Assembly: GCF_039532215.1 (NCBI RefSeq)
Contig: NZ_BAAARN010000001.1
Location: forward strand, 2,279,942 to 2,343,941
Length of the DNA: 64,000 bases
Direction: 5' to 3'
DNA from: Pedococcus aerophilus
GTDB lineage: Bacteria > Actinomycetota > Actinomycetes > Actinomycetales > Dermatophilaceae
Under the pieces are notes generated by a model. It was given only the letters and a program-made list of their open reading frames with translations. It had not been told where the DNA came from and searched no databases. Made by a program: the position numbers and the translations under genes. Positions 19,722-28,277 of this stretch are shown here, in pieces. Each line of letters begins with the position of its first letter. The stretch's first letter is position 1.

Positions 19722-20855
19722 TCAGCTCGCGAAGCGGACGGGCATGAGGACGTAGCGGTAGGACGTGTCGGCCTCGCCGTCGACCTCGTCCTGGCCCGAG
19801 AGCACCGCGGGCCGCGAGGGCTGGGTGAACGACAAGCGGGAGTAGTCCGTGCCCACCGCGCCGAGGCCGTCGAGCAGGAACTGCGGGTTGAACGCGATCT
19901 CGATCTCGGGACCGGTCAGCGTCGACTCGACCGCTTCGGACGCCTGGGCGTCGTCGCCGGTGCCGGCCTCGATCGCGACCTGCCCGTCGGTGAAGCGCAG
20001 GCGCACGGGGGTGTTGCGCTCGGCGACCAGGGCCACGCGCTTGACCGCCTCGACGAGCTCCGAGGTCTTGATGACCGCCTCGGTGTCGACGCTCGAGGGG
20101 AAGATCGAGGTGACCTTGGGGTACTCGCCGTCGAGCAGCCGGGTGGTCGTGCGGCGCTGGCCGGCCTCGAAGCCGACGAGTCCGTCGCCACCGGCGGAGG
20201 AGCCGAGCGCCACCTCGATCGACCCGGAGGCACCGAGCGCCTTGGCCGTCTCGGACAGCGTGCGGGCCGGGACCAGCGCCAGGTGCTGGGCGTCGGTGGC
20301 CTCGGGGTTCCAGGTGAGCTCACGCATCGCGAGGCGGTAGCGGTCGGTGGCGAGCAGCGTCATCTTGTCGCCGTCGATCTCCACCCGGACCCCGGTGAGG
20401 ATCGGCAGGGTGTCACCGCGGTCGGCCGCGATGGCGACCTGGGCCACGGCCTGCGTGAAGACGCTGCCGTCGATGTGACCGCTGGCGGTGGGTGAGATGG
20501 GCAGCGTCGGGTAGTCATCGGCCGGCATCTGCATGAGGCTGAACCGGGAGGATCCGCAGGTCACGGCGACCTTGTTGCCGTCGGTGGCGACATCGACCGG
20601 CTTGGACGGCAGGTTGCGCGAGATGTCGGCGAGCAGACGGCCGAGGACCAGGACCGTGCCGCTCTCGGCGACGTCGGCCGCGACGGTGATCTTCGCGGAG
20701 ACCTCGTAGTCGAAGGCCGACAGCGTCAGGGTGCCCTCGTCGTTGGCCTCGATGAGCACTCCAGCCAGGACCGGCACCGGGGGACGAGCGGGCAGCCCTC
20801 GGGCCACCCAGGTCACGGCGTCGGCGAGGACCTCACGTTCGACCCGGAACTTCAC
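19722..20855 (-). CDS. dnaN: DNA polymerase III beta subunit (sliding clamp)
   Basis: The ring-shaped processivity clamp of DNA polymerase III, 377 residues. The GTG at 20855 gives MKFRVEREVLADAVTWVARGLPARPPVPVL, the conserved actinobacterial start, with an AAGGGCAGG site upstream. Internal features of the three-domain clamp include ALVPARTLSETAKAL in the domain II-III linker area and the terminal SYRYVLMPVRFAS, which contributes to the protein-binding pocket. It is the first gene left of oriC, with its own promoter in the origin-proximal region, and is followed by gnd and recF. Confidence 0.97.
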   Translation of the reverse strand: MKFRVEREVLADAVTWVARGLPARPPVPVLAGVLIEANDEGTLTLSAFDYEVSAKITVAADVAESGTVLVLGRLLADISRNLPSKPVDVATDGNKVAVTCGSSRFSLMQMPADDYPTLPISPTASGHIDGSVFTQAVAQVAIAADRGDTLPILTGVRVEIDGDKMTLLATDRYRLAMRELTWNPEATDAQHLALVPARTLSETAKALGASGSIEVALGSSAGGDGLVGFEAGQRRTTTRLLDGEYPKVTSIFPSSVDTEAVIKTSELVEAVKRVALVAERNTPVRLRFTDGQVAIEAGTGDDAQASEAVESTLTGPEIEIAFNPQFLLDGLGAVGTDYSRLSFTQPSRPAVLSGQDEVDGEADTSYRYVLMPVRFAS

Positions 20856-20919
20856 CGTCGCTACCTGCCCTTCACGTGCGGCCCCGCCGCCTAAACACCA
20901 AGAATGTGATTGCGGACTG

Positions 20920-20948
20920 ACCCTAGTGCTCGCGCTGCGGTGGGCCAA
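20920..20948 (-). promoter_or_regulatory. Probable dnaN promoter
   Basis: On the minus strand TTGGCC (20948-20943) and TAGGGT (20925-20920) are separated by 17 bases, 65 bases upstream of the dnaN start. Spacing and hexamers fit a housekeeping sigma factor promoter. It lies at the edge of oriC, so dnaN transcription leaves the origin. Confidence 0.5.
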
Positions 20949-21527
20949 CCCGGATCGGACATTCGCGAGGTTGTCATTCGATGCCTGGTTGTCGTCCCTC
21001 CCTGAGGGTGGTCGGGGCAAGGTTGGTCCTCGGGGCTGGATCTCCAAGTTGAGGGATCTCGTCATCGTTGTAGGGGGTGTGCACTCTGTGGACGGACGCC
21101 ATCGCCGCAGGTCACAAGGCTGATCGGGCTGTGCACGGCGGGTGGACGCAGCACCGGACCGACACCGTCCGGTTGTGGAGGCCGATCTGTCGTTCACACG
21201 GCGTCCACACGACACTCCCGGGCTGTCCCCAGCTCGTCGGAGTGTCGTGCACCGGTTGTCCACAGGTTGTCCACCGGTGTGCAGAAGGCTCATCCGAACA
21301 GATGAGGCACGGGCGCTCGCCACACATACCCACAGACTTGTCCACAGGTGTGGACCACGGGGTCTGCGACCCGATTGTCGGCTTTCCCGTGCGGGCGACC
21401 GGACTCAACCGTGCTCAGGAGCGCCGGTGGCGGCGTACGTGTCCAGCGCGTGAACGGGCACGCACAGCTGTGGAGGGCCCTGTGGACAACTGGGGACAAC
21501 CTGAGGACGGCCCGTGGACGACGTCCG
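20949..21527. other. oriC: Chromosomal replication origin (oriC) with DnaA boxes
   Basis: A non-coding stretch between dnaN and the TetR gene with a concentration of DnaA boxes matching the high-GC consensus TTGTCCACA. Exact copies on the plus strand are at 21256-21264 and 21338-21346, TTGTCCACC is at 21267-21275, and the inverse TGTGGACAA is at 21481-21489. Looser copies occur at 21087-21095 (TGTGGACGG), 21201-21209 (GCGTCCACA), 21326-21334 (ATACCCACA) and 21491-21499 (TGGGGACAA). The two tandem boxes at 21256/21267 are 11 bases apart, the helical-phase spacing seen in many origins. No strongly AT-rich unwinding element stands out. The least GC-rich part is near dnaN. The gene order dnaN-oriC and the strand switch in this area support origin function. 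Confidence 0.88.
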
Positions 21528-22265
21528 TCAGGGGGCAAGGACGAGCCCTCTGGCCATGGTCACCATCGACGTGAACCACGCCTCGCGATCGGACACCGCA
21601 TCGGGCCCGAGCTGCTCGAACAGCTCGGTGGACAGGGCTCCCATCACGAGCGACCACGCCCCCAACCCAGCCATCAGGGTGCGCGCGTCGACCCCGCTGC
21701 CGTCGAAGAACTCTCCACGGACCATCGGTCCCACCGCCTGCTCGGCCAGGGCGGTGTCCCGACCGTCCGGGTCCGCGGGTGCGAGCCGCCCCGTGCGGGT
21801 CGCATCGGCGAGCAGCCGGACCAGGAGCACCTGCACCCGCGTGCCCGGCTCGGTGGTGCGCTCGGCCGGCGCCGCGTAGTCCGGGACCGGGGACCCGTAG
21901 ACGAGGGCGTACTCGTGCGGGTGGGCCAGCGCCCAGGCCCGCATCCCGTGCGCGATGGCGTCCCAGCGCCCCACCAGGTCGTCCTTCGGTATGGCGCCGT
22001 GGGCCTGCTCGACCGCGTCACCGAGGGAGGTGTACGCGGCAACGATGAGCAGGGTGAGCAGGTCGTCGCGGTTGGCGACGTAGCGGTAGAGCGCCGAGGA
22101 GACCATCCCCAGGTCGCGGGCGATGGCCCGCAGGGACAGCGCTGCGGCGCCGTCGCGGGCCAGGTGGCGGCGTCCTGCCTCGAGGATCTCCTCCTCCAGG
22201 GCGGCCCGGTTGCGTGCGCGGATCCCCTGCGGTGCCGCGGTGGCGGTGGCGTCGTCGCTGGTCAC
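21528..22265 (-). CDS. TetR/AcrR family transcriptional regulator
   Basis: A 245-residue regulator. An N-terminal helix-turn-helix (about 22-70) has the family pattern ILEAGRRHLARDGAAALSLRAIARDLG followed by SALYRYVANRDDLL. The C-terminal ligand-binding region (about 80-240) is helical and resembles the TetR C-terminal domain with GMRAWALAHPHEYALVYGSP. It is transcribed divergently from the reductase gene at 22397. The shared gap carries repeated palindromic motifs, so it probably represses that gene and itself and is released by a small-molecule ligand. The GTG start at 22265 is the only start close to the HTH. The pair sits between oriC and dnaA, where no gene is normally found. Confidence 0.9.
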   Translation of the reverse strand: MTSDDATATAAPQGIRARNRAALEEEILEAGRRHLARDGAAALSLRAIARDLGMVSSALYRYVANRDDLLTLLIVAAYTSLGDAVEQAHGAIPKDDLVGRWDAIAHGMRAWALAHPHEYALVYGSPVPDYAAPAERTTEPGTRVQVLLVRLLADATRTGRLAPADPDGRDTALAEQAVGPMVRGEFFDGSGVDARTLMAGLGAWSLVMGALSTELFEQLGPDAVSDREAWFTSMVTMARGLVLAP

Positions 22266-22287
22266 AGACCCATCCTCTCAAATCTGC

Positions 22288-22369
22288 GAGCAGTTGTCAC
22301 GAATGTGAGCAGTGCTCTTGACTTCACTGCCCACTGCGAGGTCTACTGGTGGAACAGAGAGCAGTGCTC
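22288..22369. promoter_or_regulatory. TetR operators and reductase promoter
   Basis: Two exact copies of the near-palindrome GAGCAGTGCTC occur at 22307-22317 and 22359-22369, and an imperfect copy GAGCAGTTGTC at 22288-22298. Between the exact copies lies a promoter-like pair TTGACT (22318-22323) and TCTACT (22342-22347) with an 18-base spacer, reading toward the reductase gene. The operator abuts the -35 on one side and the expected start site on the other, the usual arrangement for repression by a divergently encoded TetR protein. Confidence 0.6.
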
Positions 22370-22396
22370 ACACTTGAGTCGAAGGAGTTGGTGGTC

Positions 22397-23383
22397 GTGG
22401 CGAGGTACGTGGTCATGGGAGCAGGGGCGGTCGGGCAGAACACCGCGAAGGAGCTGGTCGCAGTCGGCCACGAGGTGCGGCTGGTGTCCCGCTCCGGACG
22501 GGGCGGTCACCTCCCGGGGGTCGAGGCGGTCGCTGCCGACGCGACCGACGTGGACCGCGTGACCGAGCTGACCCGCGGGGCGCAGGCCCTGGTGAATGCG
22601 CTCAACCCGCCGGACTACTCCGCGTGGGAGCGCGACTGGCCCCCGCTCGCCGCGGCGCTGCTCGGGGCGGCCGAGCGCACCGGCGCCGGACTGGTCGTCG
22701 TGGGCAACCTCTACGGGTACGGACGGGTCGACGGCCCGATGACCGAGCAGACCGCGCTGCACCCGAACGGGCACAAGGGAGCCCTGCGGGTGCGGATGTG
22801 GCAGGAGGCCCTCGCGGCACAGGACGCCGGACGCGTCCGCGTGACCGAGCTGCGCGCCTCCGACTACACCGGTCCGGGCATCGGTGGCCGCACGAGCATG
22901 CTCCAGGAGCTCGTCGTCACCCCCGTGGTCAAGCGCCGCCCGGTGTGGCTGCTCGTCGGGGACCCGGACGCCCCCCACAGCTGGACCGACGTCCGCGACA
23001 CCGGCCGACTCGCGGCCGTCCTCGCCCAGGACGAGCGGTCCTGGGGACGGGCGTGGCACGTGCCGAGCGCCCCGGCGCGGTCGATGCGGCAGGTGGCCGC
23101 CGAGGTCGCGGCCCTGGTGGGGCGCGGCGCGCCCGCCGTCCGCGCCATACCGGCTCCGGTCGTGACGGCGATGGGCCTGGCCGTGCCGTTCCTGCGGGAG
23201 CTGGCCGAGACTCGGCACCAGTTCGACCGGCCGTTCGTGCTCGACTCGAGCGAGACCGAGCGGGTGTTCGGCATGGCGCCCACCCCGTGGGAGCAGACCC
23301 TCGCCGACACCGTGGCCTCCGTGCAGGACCCGGCTGCCGTCCCCGGCGCCGCCGGGAGCGGGATCAGCGCGACTGCTGCTTGA
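22397..23383 (+). CDS. NAD(P)-dependent epimerase/reductase (atypical SDR)
   Basis: A 328-residue protein beginning [26 protein letters not shown] is the dinucleotide-binding glycine motif of an extended/atypical short-chain dehydrogenase. Later segments [19 protein letters not shown] and SWTDVRDTG resemble the NAD-dependent epimerase/dehydratase family. The GTG at 22397 is preferred because GAAGGAG (22381-22387) lies nine bases upstream. The GTG at 22349 used by a longer frame falls beside an operator. It is divergent from, and probably controlled by, the TetR gene. Its 3' end overlaps the 3' end of dnaA by 20 bases on opposite strands. The substrate is unknown. Confidence 0.85.
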   Translation: MARYVVMGAGAVGQNTAKELVAVGHEVRLVSRSGRGGHLPGVEAVAADATDVDRVTELTRGAQALVNALNPPDYSAWERDWPPLAAALLGAAERTGAGLVVVGNLYGYGRVDGPMTEQTALHPNGHKGALRVRMWQEALAAQDAGRVRVTELRASDYTGPGIGGRTSMLQELVVTPVVKRRPVWLLVGDPDAPHSWTDVRDTGRLAAVLAQDERSWGRAWHVPSAPARSMRQVAAEVAALVGRGAPAVRAIPAPVVTAMGLAVPFLRELAETRHQFDRPFVLDSSETERVFGMAPTPWEQTLADTVASVQDPAAVPGAAGSGISATAA

Positions 23384-25034
23384 TGCGGTTGGTGAGCTCG
23401 GTGACCTGGTTGTAGATCGCCCGGCGCTCGGCCATGAGCTGGCGGATCTTCTTGTCGGCGTGCATGACCGTGGTGTGGTCGCGGCCGCCGAACTGCTGGC
23501 CGATCTTGGGCAGGGAGAGGTCCGTCAGCTCGCGGCACAGGTACATCGCGATCTGGCGGGCCGTCACCAGGACCCGGGAGCGGGAGGTGCCGCACAGGTC
23601 CTCGATGGTCAGGCCGAAGTAGGCAGCCGTCTGCGCCATGATCGTCGCGCTCGTGATCTGGGAGCCCTGCTCGTTGGGGATGAGGTCCTTGAGGACGATC
23701 TCGGCCAGGCCCATGTCGACGCTCTGCCGGTTGAGGCTGGCGAACGCGGTGACGCGGATGAGGGCGCCCTCGAGCTCGCGGATGTTGGTCGAGATCCGGC
23801 TGGCGATGAACTCGAGCACCTCGTCGGGGGCGCTCATCCGTTCCTGGATGGCCTTCTTGCGCAGGATGGCGATGCGGGTCTCGAGGTCGGGCGGCTGGAC
23901 GTCGGTGAGCAGACCCCACTCGAATCTGCTGCGCATCCGCTCCTCGAAGCCGCTCAGCAGCTTGGGAGGCAGGTCACTGGTGATGACGACCTGCTTGTTC
24001 GCGTTGTGCAGGGTGTTGAACGTGTGGAAGAACTCCTCCTGCGTCTGCACCTTGCCCTGCAGGAACTGGATGTCGTCGATGAGCAGCACGTCGACGTCGC
24101 GGTACCGGCGCTGGAAGTTGCTCGCCTTGTCGTCGCGGATGCTGTTGATGAAGTCGTTGGTGAACTCCTCGGAGTTCACGTAGCGCACCTTGACGTGCGG
24201 GTAGAGGTTGCGCGCGTAGTGCCCGATCGCGTGCAGCAGGTGGGTCTTGCCCAGCCCGGACTCGCCGTAGACGAACAGCGGGTTGTACGCCTTGGCCGGC
24301 GCCTCGGCGACCGCGACCGCTGCCGCGTGGGCGAACCGGTTGCTCGCGCCGATGACGAAGGTGTCGAAGGTGTACTTCGGGTTGAGCCGGGTCGCCGACT
24401 CGTCGGTGATGCTCGGGACCTCGTCGCGGGGACGGCGCTGGGCGGCGGCCGGAGCCTGGGCCGCCTGCTCGCCCGAGGGGTCGGGGCGCTCGTCGGGGTC
24501 GACCCGGTGCGCCGGCTGGTGCTGCGGCTCGCGCTGGCTCGGGGCCCACCCGTTGCTCTCGAGGTACCCCGGGTCACGGAAGTTCGCGGGGGCGGTCGAC
24601 TCCCCGAAGCCGGGGTCGCGGAAGTTGGCCGGTGCCTCGCCGTAGCCGCCGCCGTAGGTCGTCCCCCGCGCGTCGCCGCGGTGGTCGCCCCGGCCGTCAC
24701 GACCATCACGGTGCTGGTCACCGTGCTGCTCGGGCAGGCCAACGGTGTCCTCGACGTAGTGGTCCTCGTCCAGGGACGGGTCGACCGTCACGGCCAGGTG
24801 CACCTGGGTGCCGAGCTGGGAGGACAGCGCGCGGGTCACCGCGTCTCGGACCCGCTGCTCGACGACGTCCTTGGTGTAGTCGTTCGGCACCTTGACCAGG
24901 GCGGTCCCGTCCAGCAGGCCCGAGAGCCGGGCCAGGGTCAGGAAGGCACGTTCACGGGCGGGGAGCCCGTCGGCGTCGAGGGTGGCGATGGTGTTCTGCC
25001 AGATCTGAGCAAAGTCCAGATCGGCGTCACTCAC
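23364..25034 (-). CDS. dnaA: Chromosomal replication initiator DnaA
   Basis: AAA+ initiator that binds DnaA boxes, unwinds oriC and recruits helicase. 556 residues from the GTG at 25034 ([13 protein letters not shown]). A GTG nine bases further upstream is too close to the AAAGGGA site. Domain I (about 1-90) is followed by a long disordered domain II (about 90-215) with a duplicated APANFRDPG segment. Domain III has Walker [12 protein letters not shown], Walker [14 protein letters not shown] and the arginine-finger region. Domain IV ends with the DNA-binding signature [15 protein letters not shown]. Its stop region overlaps the convergent reductase gene. It is unusually separated from oriC by two genes. 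Confidence 0.98.
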   Translation of the reverse strand: MSDADLDFAQIWQNTIATLDADGLPARERAFLTLARLSGLLDGTALVKVPNDYTKDVVEQRVRDAVTRALSSQLGTQVHLAVTVDPSLDEDHYVEDTVGLPEQHGDQHRDGRDGRGDHRGDARGTTYGGGYGEAPANFRDPGFGESTAPANFRDPGYLESNGWAPSQREPQHQPAHRVDPDERPDPSGEQAAQAPAAAQRRPRDEVPSITDESATRLNPKYTFDTFVIGASNRFAHAAAVAVAEAPAKAYNPLFVYGESGLGKTHLLHAIGHYARNLYPHVKVRYVNSEEFTNDFINSIRDDKASNFQRRYRDVDVLLIDDIQFLQGKVQTQEEFFHTFNTLHNANKQVVITSDLPPKLLSGFEERMRSRFEWGLLTDVQPPDLETRIAILRKKAIQERMSAPDEVLEFIASRISTNIRELEGALIRVTAFASLNRQSVDMGLAEIVLKDLIPNEQGSQITSATIMAQTAAYFGLTIEDLCGTSRSRVLVTARQIAMYLCRELTDLSLPKIGQQFGGRDHTTVMHADKKIRQLMAERRAIYNQVTELTNRIKQQSR

Positions 25035-25095
25035 TGATCCCACATCCCTTTCGACGGTGTCCGCGGTCGCTGCCCTGTCGCAGGGTCATGGTGCC

Positions 25096-25128
25096 TCGTC
25101 CACAGAGATATCCACAACCTGTGGGTAT
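25096..25128. promoter_or_regulatory. DnaA-box cluster upstream of dnaA
   Basis: Three DnaA-box-like nonamers lie 60-95 bases upstream of the dnaA start: TCGTCCACA (25096-25104), ATATCCACA (25108-25116, one base from the E. coli consensus TTATCCACA) and, inverted, TGTGGGTAT (25120-25128). They lie between the candidate dnaA promoter and the gene, the position for autoregulation by DnaA. They may also serve as a second, minor origin element. Confidence 0.5.
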
Positions 25129-25191
25129 GGCGGTGGGACGAGGACGGACGCTAACAAGGTCAAGGCCCGCGGAGCAAGCCGCTCTCCGGAA

Positions 25192-25221
25192 ATTTTGCCG
25201 ATCCCAGACAAAATCAGTCAA
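25192..25221 (-). promoter_or_regulatory. Candidate dnaA promoter
   Basis: On the minus strand TTGACT (25221-25216) and CAAAAT (25197-25192) are 18 bases apart, about 160 bases upstream of the dnaA start, in the most AT-rich stretch of this 456-base gap. The -10 is not canonical, so this is tentative. The gap otherwise holds the DnaA-box cluster and the rpmH promoter. Confidence 0.35.
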
Positions 25222-25307
25222 TCGCGCGGCGTGTCCACATGGCGGGGTCTGCCCAGCGGTGCTAGAGCGGGGTGGTTCATCCCGTGTGCCGCCGGGGCCG
25301 GGCTGGT

Positions 25308-25337
25308 TTGACCCTGCGGTTGGCGCTCGCGTACCTT
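25308..25337 (+). promoter_or_regulatory. Probable rpmH promoter
   Basis: TTGACC (25308-25313) and TACCTT (25332-25337) with an 18-base spacer read toward rpmH, leaving an untranslated leader of about 145 bases before its GTG. Hexamers and spacing fit a strong housekeeping promoter, as expected for the ribosomal protein L34 operon. Confidence 0.55.
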
Positions 25338-25490
25338 GGAGCAGGCCTGTCGGCCGTTTTCGCATGCCCGTGACACCCCGTCGCTGCTCCCTCCAGGAGC
25401 TGGTGGCGGCGCGGGTTTCCGATTGCGGCCGTCCTGCCGCCCACCAGCACTCAGCAGGCCAACCGGGCCTGACCAGTAACGGAGAACCTC

Positions 25491-25628
25491 GTGAGCAAGC
25501 GTACTTTCCAGCCGAACAACCGTCGCCGGGCCAAGACCCACGGCTTCCGCCTCCGGATGCGCACCCGTGCGGGTCGCGCCATCCTGTCGGCCCGCCGCGC
25601 CAAGGGCCGCACCGAGCTCTCCGCCTGA
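25491..25628 (+). CDS. rpmH: 50S ribosomal protein L34
   Basis: A 45-residue, strongly basic protein with the invariant L34 sequence [20 protein letters not shown] and the continuing [19 protein letters not shown] block. It is a component of the large ribosomal subunit. The GTG start has GGAGA five bases upstream. It is the first gene of the rpmH-rnpA-yidD-yidC-jag-rsmG series running right from dnaA. Confidence 0.98.
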   Translation: MSKRTFQPNNRRRAKTHGFRLRMRTRAGRAILSARRAKGRTELSA

Positions 25629-25638
25629 GGCGGTCCCT

Positions 25639-26007
25639 GTGCTGCCCGCGGGGCACCGGCTCCGCACGAGCTCGGACTTCACGGCAGCACTCAGGGGCCC
25701 CAGGGGAGCCCGAGTCGGCTCCACGCTGATCGTGGTCCACGCAGGACAGACCGACACGCGAGCGGGACAACCGCCGCGGGTCGGTTTTGTCGTCTCCAAG
25801 GCCGTCGGTGGCGCCGTCGTCCGCAACCGGACCAAGCGACGCCTCCGTGCCCTCATGGCAGCCCGGGTCGGCACCATCCCGAACGGCACCGACCTCGTCG
25901 TCCGCGCGAATCCCGTTGCAGCGCAGGCTGATTCGGCTCAACTGGGCGCCGAGCTCGATCGGGTCCTGCCGAAGGTCCTCGCTCGGGTGGGGGCGAGGCG
26001 CCGGTGA
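25639..26007 (+). CDS. rnpA: Ribonuclease P protein component
   Basis: The protein subunit of RNase P, which with the RNA subunit removes 5' leaders from tRNA precursors. 122 residues from the GTG at 25639 ([14 protein letters not shown]), ten bases after rpmH. The RNP motif is present as [19 protein letters not shown], together with the RVGFVVSK strand. A longer upstream frame would overlap rpmH and is not supported by family length. The stop overlaps the yidD start (GTGA). Confidence 0.95.
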   Translation: MLPAGHRLRTSSDFTAALRGPRGARVGSTLIVVHAGQTDTRAGQPPRVGFVVSKAVGGAVVRNRTKRRLRALMAARVGTIPNGTDLVVRANPVAAQADSAQLGAELDRVLPKVLARVGARRR

Positions 26008-26282
26008 GGACCGTCGGCAGACTCGTCACCGCACCGCTGGTCGGACTCATCGTCCTCTACCAGCGGTTCGTCTCCCCGATGCGACCGCAGACCTGCCGGT
26101 ACTACCCCTCCTGCTCGGCCTATGCCGTCACCGCCCTCCAGCGACACGGACCCCTGAAGGGAACCTGGCTCGCGCTGAAGCGGTTGGGCAGGTGTCACCC
26201 CTGGTCGGCCGGGGGTGTCGACCACGTGCCCGAACGGTCCGAGCAGCCTGCACGACCCGCCCAGCCCGCACCCCAGCGGTAG
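26004..26282 (+). CDS. yidD: Membrane protein insertion efficiency factor YidD
   Basis: A 92-residue protein with the YidD signature [25 protein letters not shown] and the downstream [13 protein letters not shown]. An N-terminal amphipathic or hydrophobic helix ([14 protein letters not shown]) places it at the membrane, where it assists YidC/Sec-dependent insertion. The GTG start overlaps the rnpA stop by four bases, so translation is coupled. It is the conserved neighbour of yidC. Confidence 0.95.
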   Translation: MRTVGRLVTAPLVGLIVLYQRFVSPMRPQTCRYYPSCSAYAVTALQRHGPLKGTWLALKRLGRCHPWSAGGVDHVPERSEQPARPAQPAPQR

Positions 26283-26378
26283 GGCACCAGACCTGCCGGC
26301 CGCGCGGCATACGCAACGCACGACCGGTTCCACCGGTGGCACGTCATCCCGACGGGCTACCACCAGATTGAGGACACC

Positions 26379-27401
26379 ATGAGCTTCAGTGATCTGATCT
26401 ACCCGTTCGAATGGATCGTGGCGTGGATCCTCTACGGGTGGCACTCCCTCTTCGACGCCATCGGCATCCCGCCGGACTCCGGCTTCGCCTGGGTGATGTC
26501 GATCATCGGCCTCGTCGTGGTCATGCGTGCAGCGATGATCCCGCTGTTCGTCAAGCAGATCCACGCCTCGCGCCGGATGCAGCTCATCCAGCCCGAGATG
26601 CAGAAGATCCAGGCCAAGTACAAGGGCAAGACCGACCCCGACTCCCGTCAGGCCATGACGCAGGAGACGATGGACCTGTACAAGCGGACCGGGACCAACC
26701 CGTTCAGCTCGTGCCTGCCGATCCTGCTCCAGTCGCCGTTCTTCTTCGGGTTGTTCCGTGTCCTCAACGGCCTCGAGGGAATTGCCGAGGGTCGCACCAA
26801 GCCGATCGGCCCGATCTCGCAGCAGCTCGCCTCGCAGGCCGAGCAGTCGACGCTCTTCGGCGCCCAGCTCTCCGACAAGTTCCTCGGCTCGGGTGACCTG
26901 ACCGTCCAGATCGTCACGATCATCCTGATCATCCTCATGTCGGCCTCGACGTTCACCACCCAGCGTCAGCTGATGATGAAGAACATGCCGGCCTCGGCGC
27001 TGGACAACCCCTTCGCGAAGCAGCAGAAGATGCTGCTCTACCTGATGCCGATCTTCTTCGCCATCTCCGGTGTGAACTTCCCGATCGGTGTGCTGCTCTA
27101 CTGGCTCACCACCAACGTCTGGTCGATGTGCCAGCAGTTCTACGTCATCCGCAAGATGCCCGCCCCCGGATCGCCGGCGGAGAAGGCCATGCAGGAGCGT
27201 CGCGCCAAGCGTGGAAAGCCCGTCGAGGAGTTCACGGTCAAGGGCTTGGACAAGCCCGAGGAGGCTCCCAAGCCCACCGGTGGGCAGCGCCAGCAGCCGT
27301 CCCGGAACAAGAAGAAGAAGAAGACGAGCGCCGCAGGCACGGCCAAGCCGGCTGCCGCGAGCTCGCCCGTGCAGGAAACCAAGCCCCAGACCGACAACTG
27401 A
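26379..27401 (+). CDS. yidC: Membrane protein insertase YidC
   Basis: A 340-residue Oxa1/YidC/Alb3 insertase that inserts and folds inner-membrane proteins with or without SecYEG. Membrane segments occur near 10-30, 38-58, 108-128, 178-198 and 218-248. The conserved hydrophilic-groove region includes VVMRAAMIPLFVKQI and the cytoplasmic coiled loop MQLIQPEMQKIQAKYKGK. There is no large periplasmic domain, as in Gram-positive YidC. The C-terminal tail is Lys-rich (NKKKKKTS) and may contact ribosomes. The ATG is preceded by TGAGGA. The jag gene follows six bases after the stop. Confidence 0.96.
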   Translation: MSFSDLIYPFEWIVAWILYGWHSLFDAIGIPPDSGFAWVMSIIGLVVVMRAAMIPLFVKQIHASRRMQLIQPEMQKIQAKYKGKTDPDSRQAMTQETMDLYKRTGTNPFSSCLPILLQSPFFFGLFRVLNGLEGIAEGRTKPIGPISQQLASQAEQSTLFGAQLSDKFLGSGDLTVQIVTIILIILMSASTFTTQRQLMMKNMPASALDNPFAKQQKMLLYLMPIFFAISGVNFPIGVLLYWLTTNVWSMCQQFYVIRKMPAPGSPAEKAMQERRAKRGKPVEEFTVKGLDKPEEAPKPTGGQRQQPSRNKKKKKTSAAGTAKPAAASSPVQETKPQTDN

Positions 27402-27406
27402 GAGCG

Positions 27407-28111
27407 ATGACCATGACTGAGCAGCACGACACCGTCGCCGACGAGACCGCCCAGACCGCCGCCGACCCGGCATCGCCGCAGGTCACAGGTGGTGGCGAGG
27501 CCGAGGCCACCACCCAGGCACCGGCGTCCGACGCCGCCACCGACGGCGCCGTGGAGGCAGCGTCGGAGACCGACGCCGAGGGCAGCAGCGACGCTGACGC
27601 CGCCGGTGCCGCAGGCGCAGGCGCCCGTCGCCGTCCGGCGAAGACCGCCGACCTCGAGCGTGAGGGCGAGGTGGCCGCGGACTTCCTCGAGACGCTGCTC
27701 GACATCGCCGACCTCGACGGGGACATCGACGTGGACGTCGACGGAGACCGCGCCGCCGTGAGCATCGTCGACTCGGACGAGGGTCGGGTGCCGCGTCGCC
27801 TGGTGGGGACGGACGGCAAGGTGCTCGACGCCCTCCAAGAGCTCACCCGCCTCGCTGTGCAGTCCGCCACGGGTGAGCGCAGCCGACTGATGCTCGACGT
27901 GGCCGGCCACCGGGCCGAGCGCCGCGCCGCGCTCGTGACCATCGCCCAGCAGGCCATCGCCGAGGTCAGGGCGAGCGGGCAGCAGGCGTCGCTGGACCCC
28001 ATGAGCGCCTTCGAGCGCAAGGTCGTCCACGACGAGGTGCTTGCTGCCGGACTCGTCTCCGAGTCCGACGGCGTGGAGCCGCGACGGTTCGTCGTGGTGC
28101 TCCCCGGCTGA
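27407..28111 (+). CDS. Jag/KhpB family RNA-binding protein
   Basis: A 234-residue protein. The first 80 residues are Ala/Thr/Asp-rich and disordered. A KH-type segment follows (about 85-160, with VGTDGKVLDALQELTRLAVQ), then an R3H domain ending in RKVVHDEV..GLVSESDGVEPRRFVVVLP. Jag/KhpB proteins bind RNA, and in several Gram-positive bacteria they influence cell division and envelope synthesis. The mycobacterial counterpart is Rv3920c. ATG 27407 or 27413 are both possible starts (MTMTEQ). It is part of the yidC transcript. A parS site and a hairpin follow its stop. Confidence 0.92.
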   Translation: MTMTEQHDTVADETAQTAADPASPQVTGGGEAEATTQAPASDAATDGAVEAASETDAEGSSDADAAGAAGAGARRRPAKTADLEREGEVAADFLETLLDIADLDGDIDVDVDGDRAAVSIVDSDEGRVPRRLVGTDGKVLDALQELTRLAVQSATGERSRLMLDVAGHRAERRAALVTIAQQAIAEVRASGQQASLDPMSAFERKVVHDEVLAAGLVSESDGVEPRRFVVVLPG

Positions 28112-28121
28112 GAGCAGTCGC

Positions 28122-28135
28122 GTTTCACGTGAAAC
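28122..28135. other. parS: parS centromere site (perfect core)
   Basis: The 14-base palindrome GTTTCACGTGAAAC, the core of the universal ParB-binding parS site, lies ten bases after the jag stop. It is the leftmost of the copies clustered around parAB and should nucleate ParB spreading and SMC loading near the origin. Confidence 0.93.
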
Positions 28136-28156
28136 GGCACCGTGAGGTGCCACCCC

Positions 28157-28194
28157 GACGGGCGCAGGACCGGGACACCGGACCTGCGCCCGTC
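28157..28194 (+). terminator. Hairpin after jag
   Basis: GACGGGCGCAGG (28157-28168) pairs exactly with CCTGCGCCCGTC (28183-28194), and an inner CCGG stem shortens the loop. Only a weak T-run (ATTTCCC) follows. It probably attenuates or ends transcription between jag and rsmG. Confidence 0.5.
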
Positions 28195-28277
28195 GTGCAT
28201 TTCCCGCGGGCACAGCGGTCCATCTACGCTGGTCCGCGAGCGGCTGCGCGGTGCGGTCGACCCGACTCGAGGTGATG

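Noticed and set aside
22349..22396. Longer start (GTG 22349) for the reductase next to oriC
   Set aside because: It would put an operator copy within the coding region and lacks a ribosome binding site, while GAAGGAG precedes the GTG at 22397.
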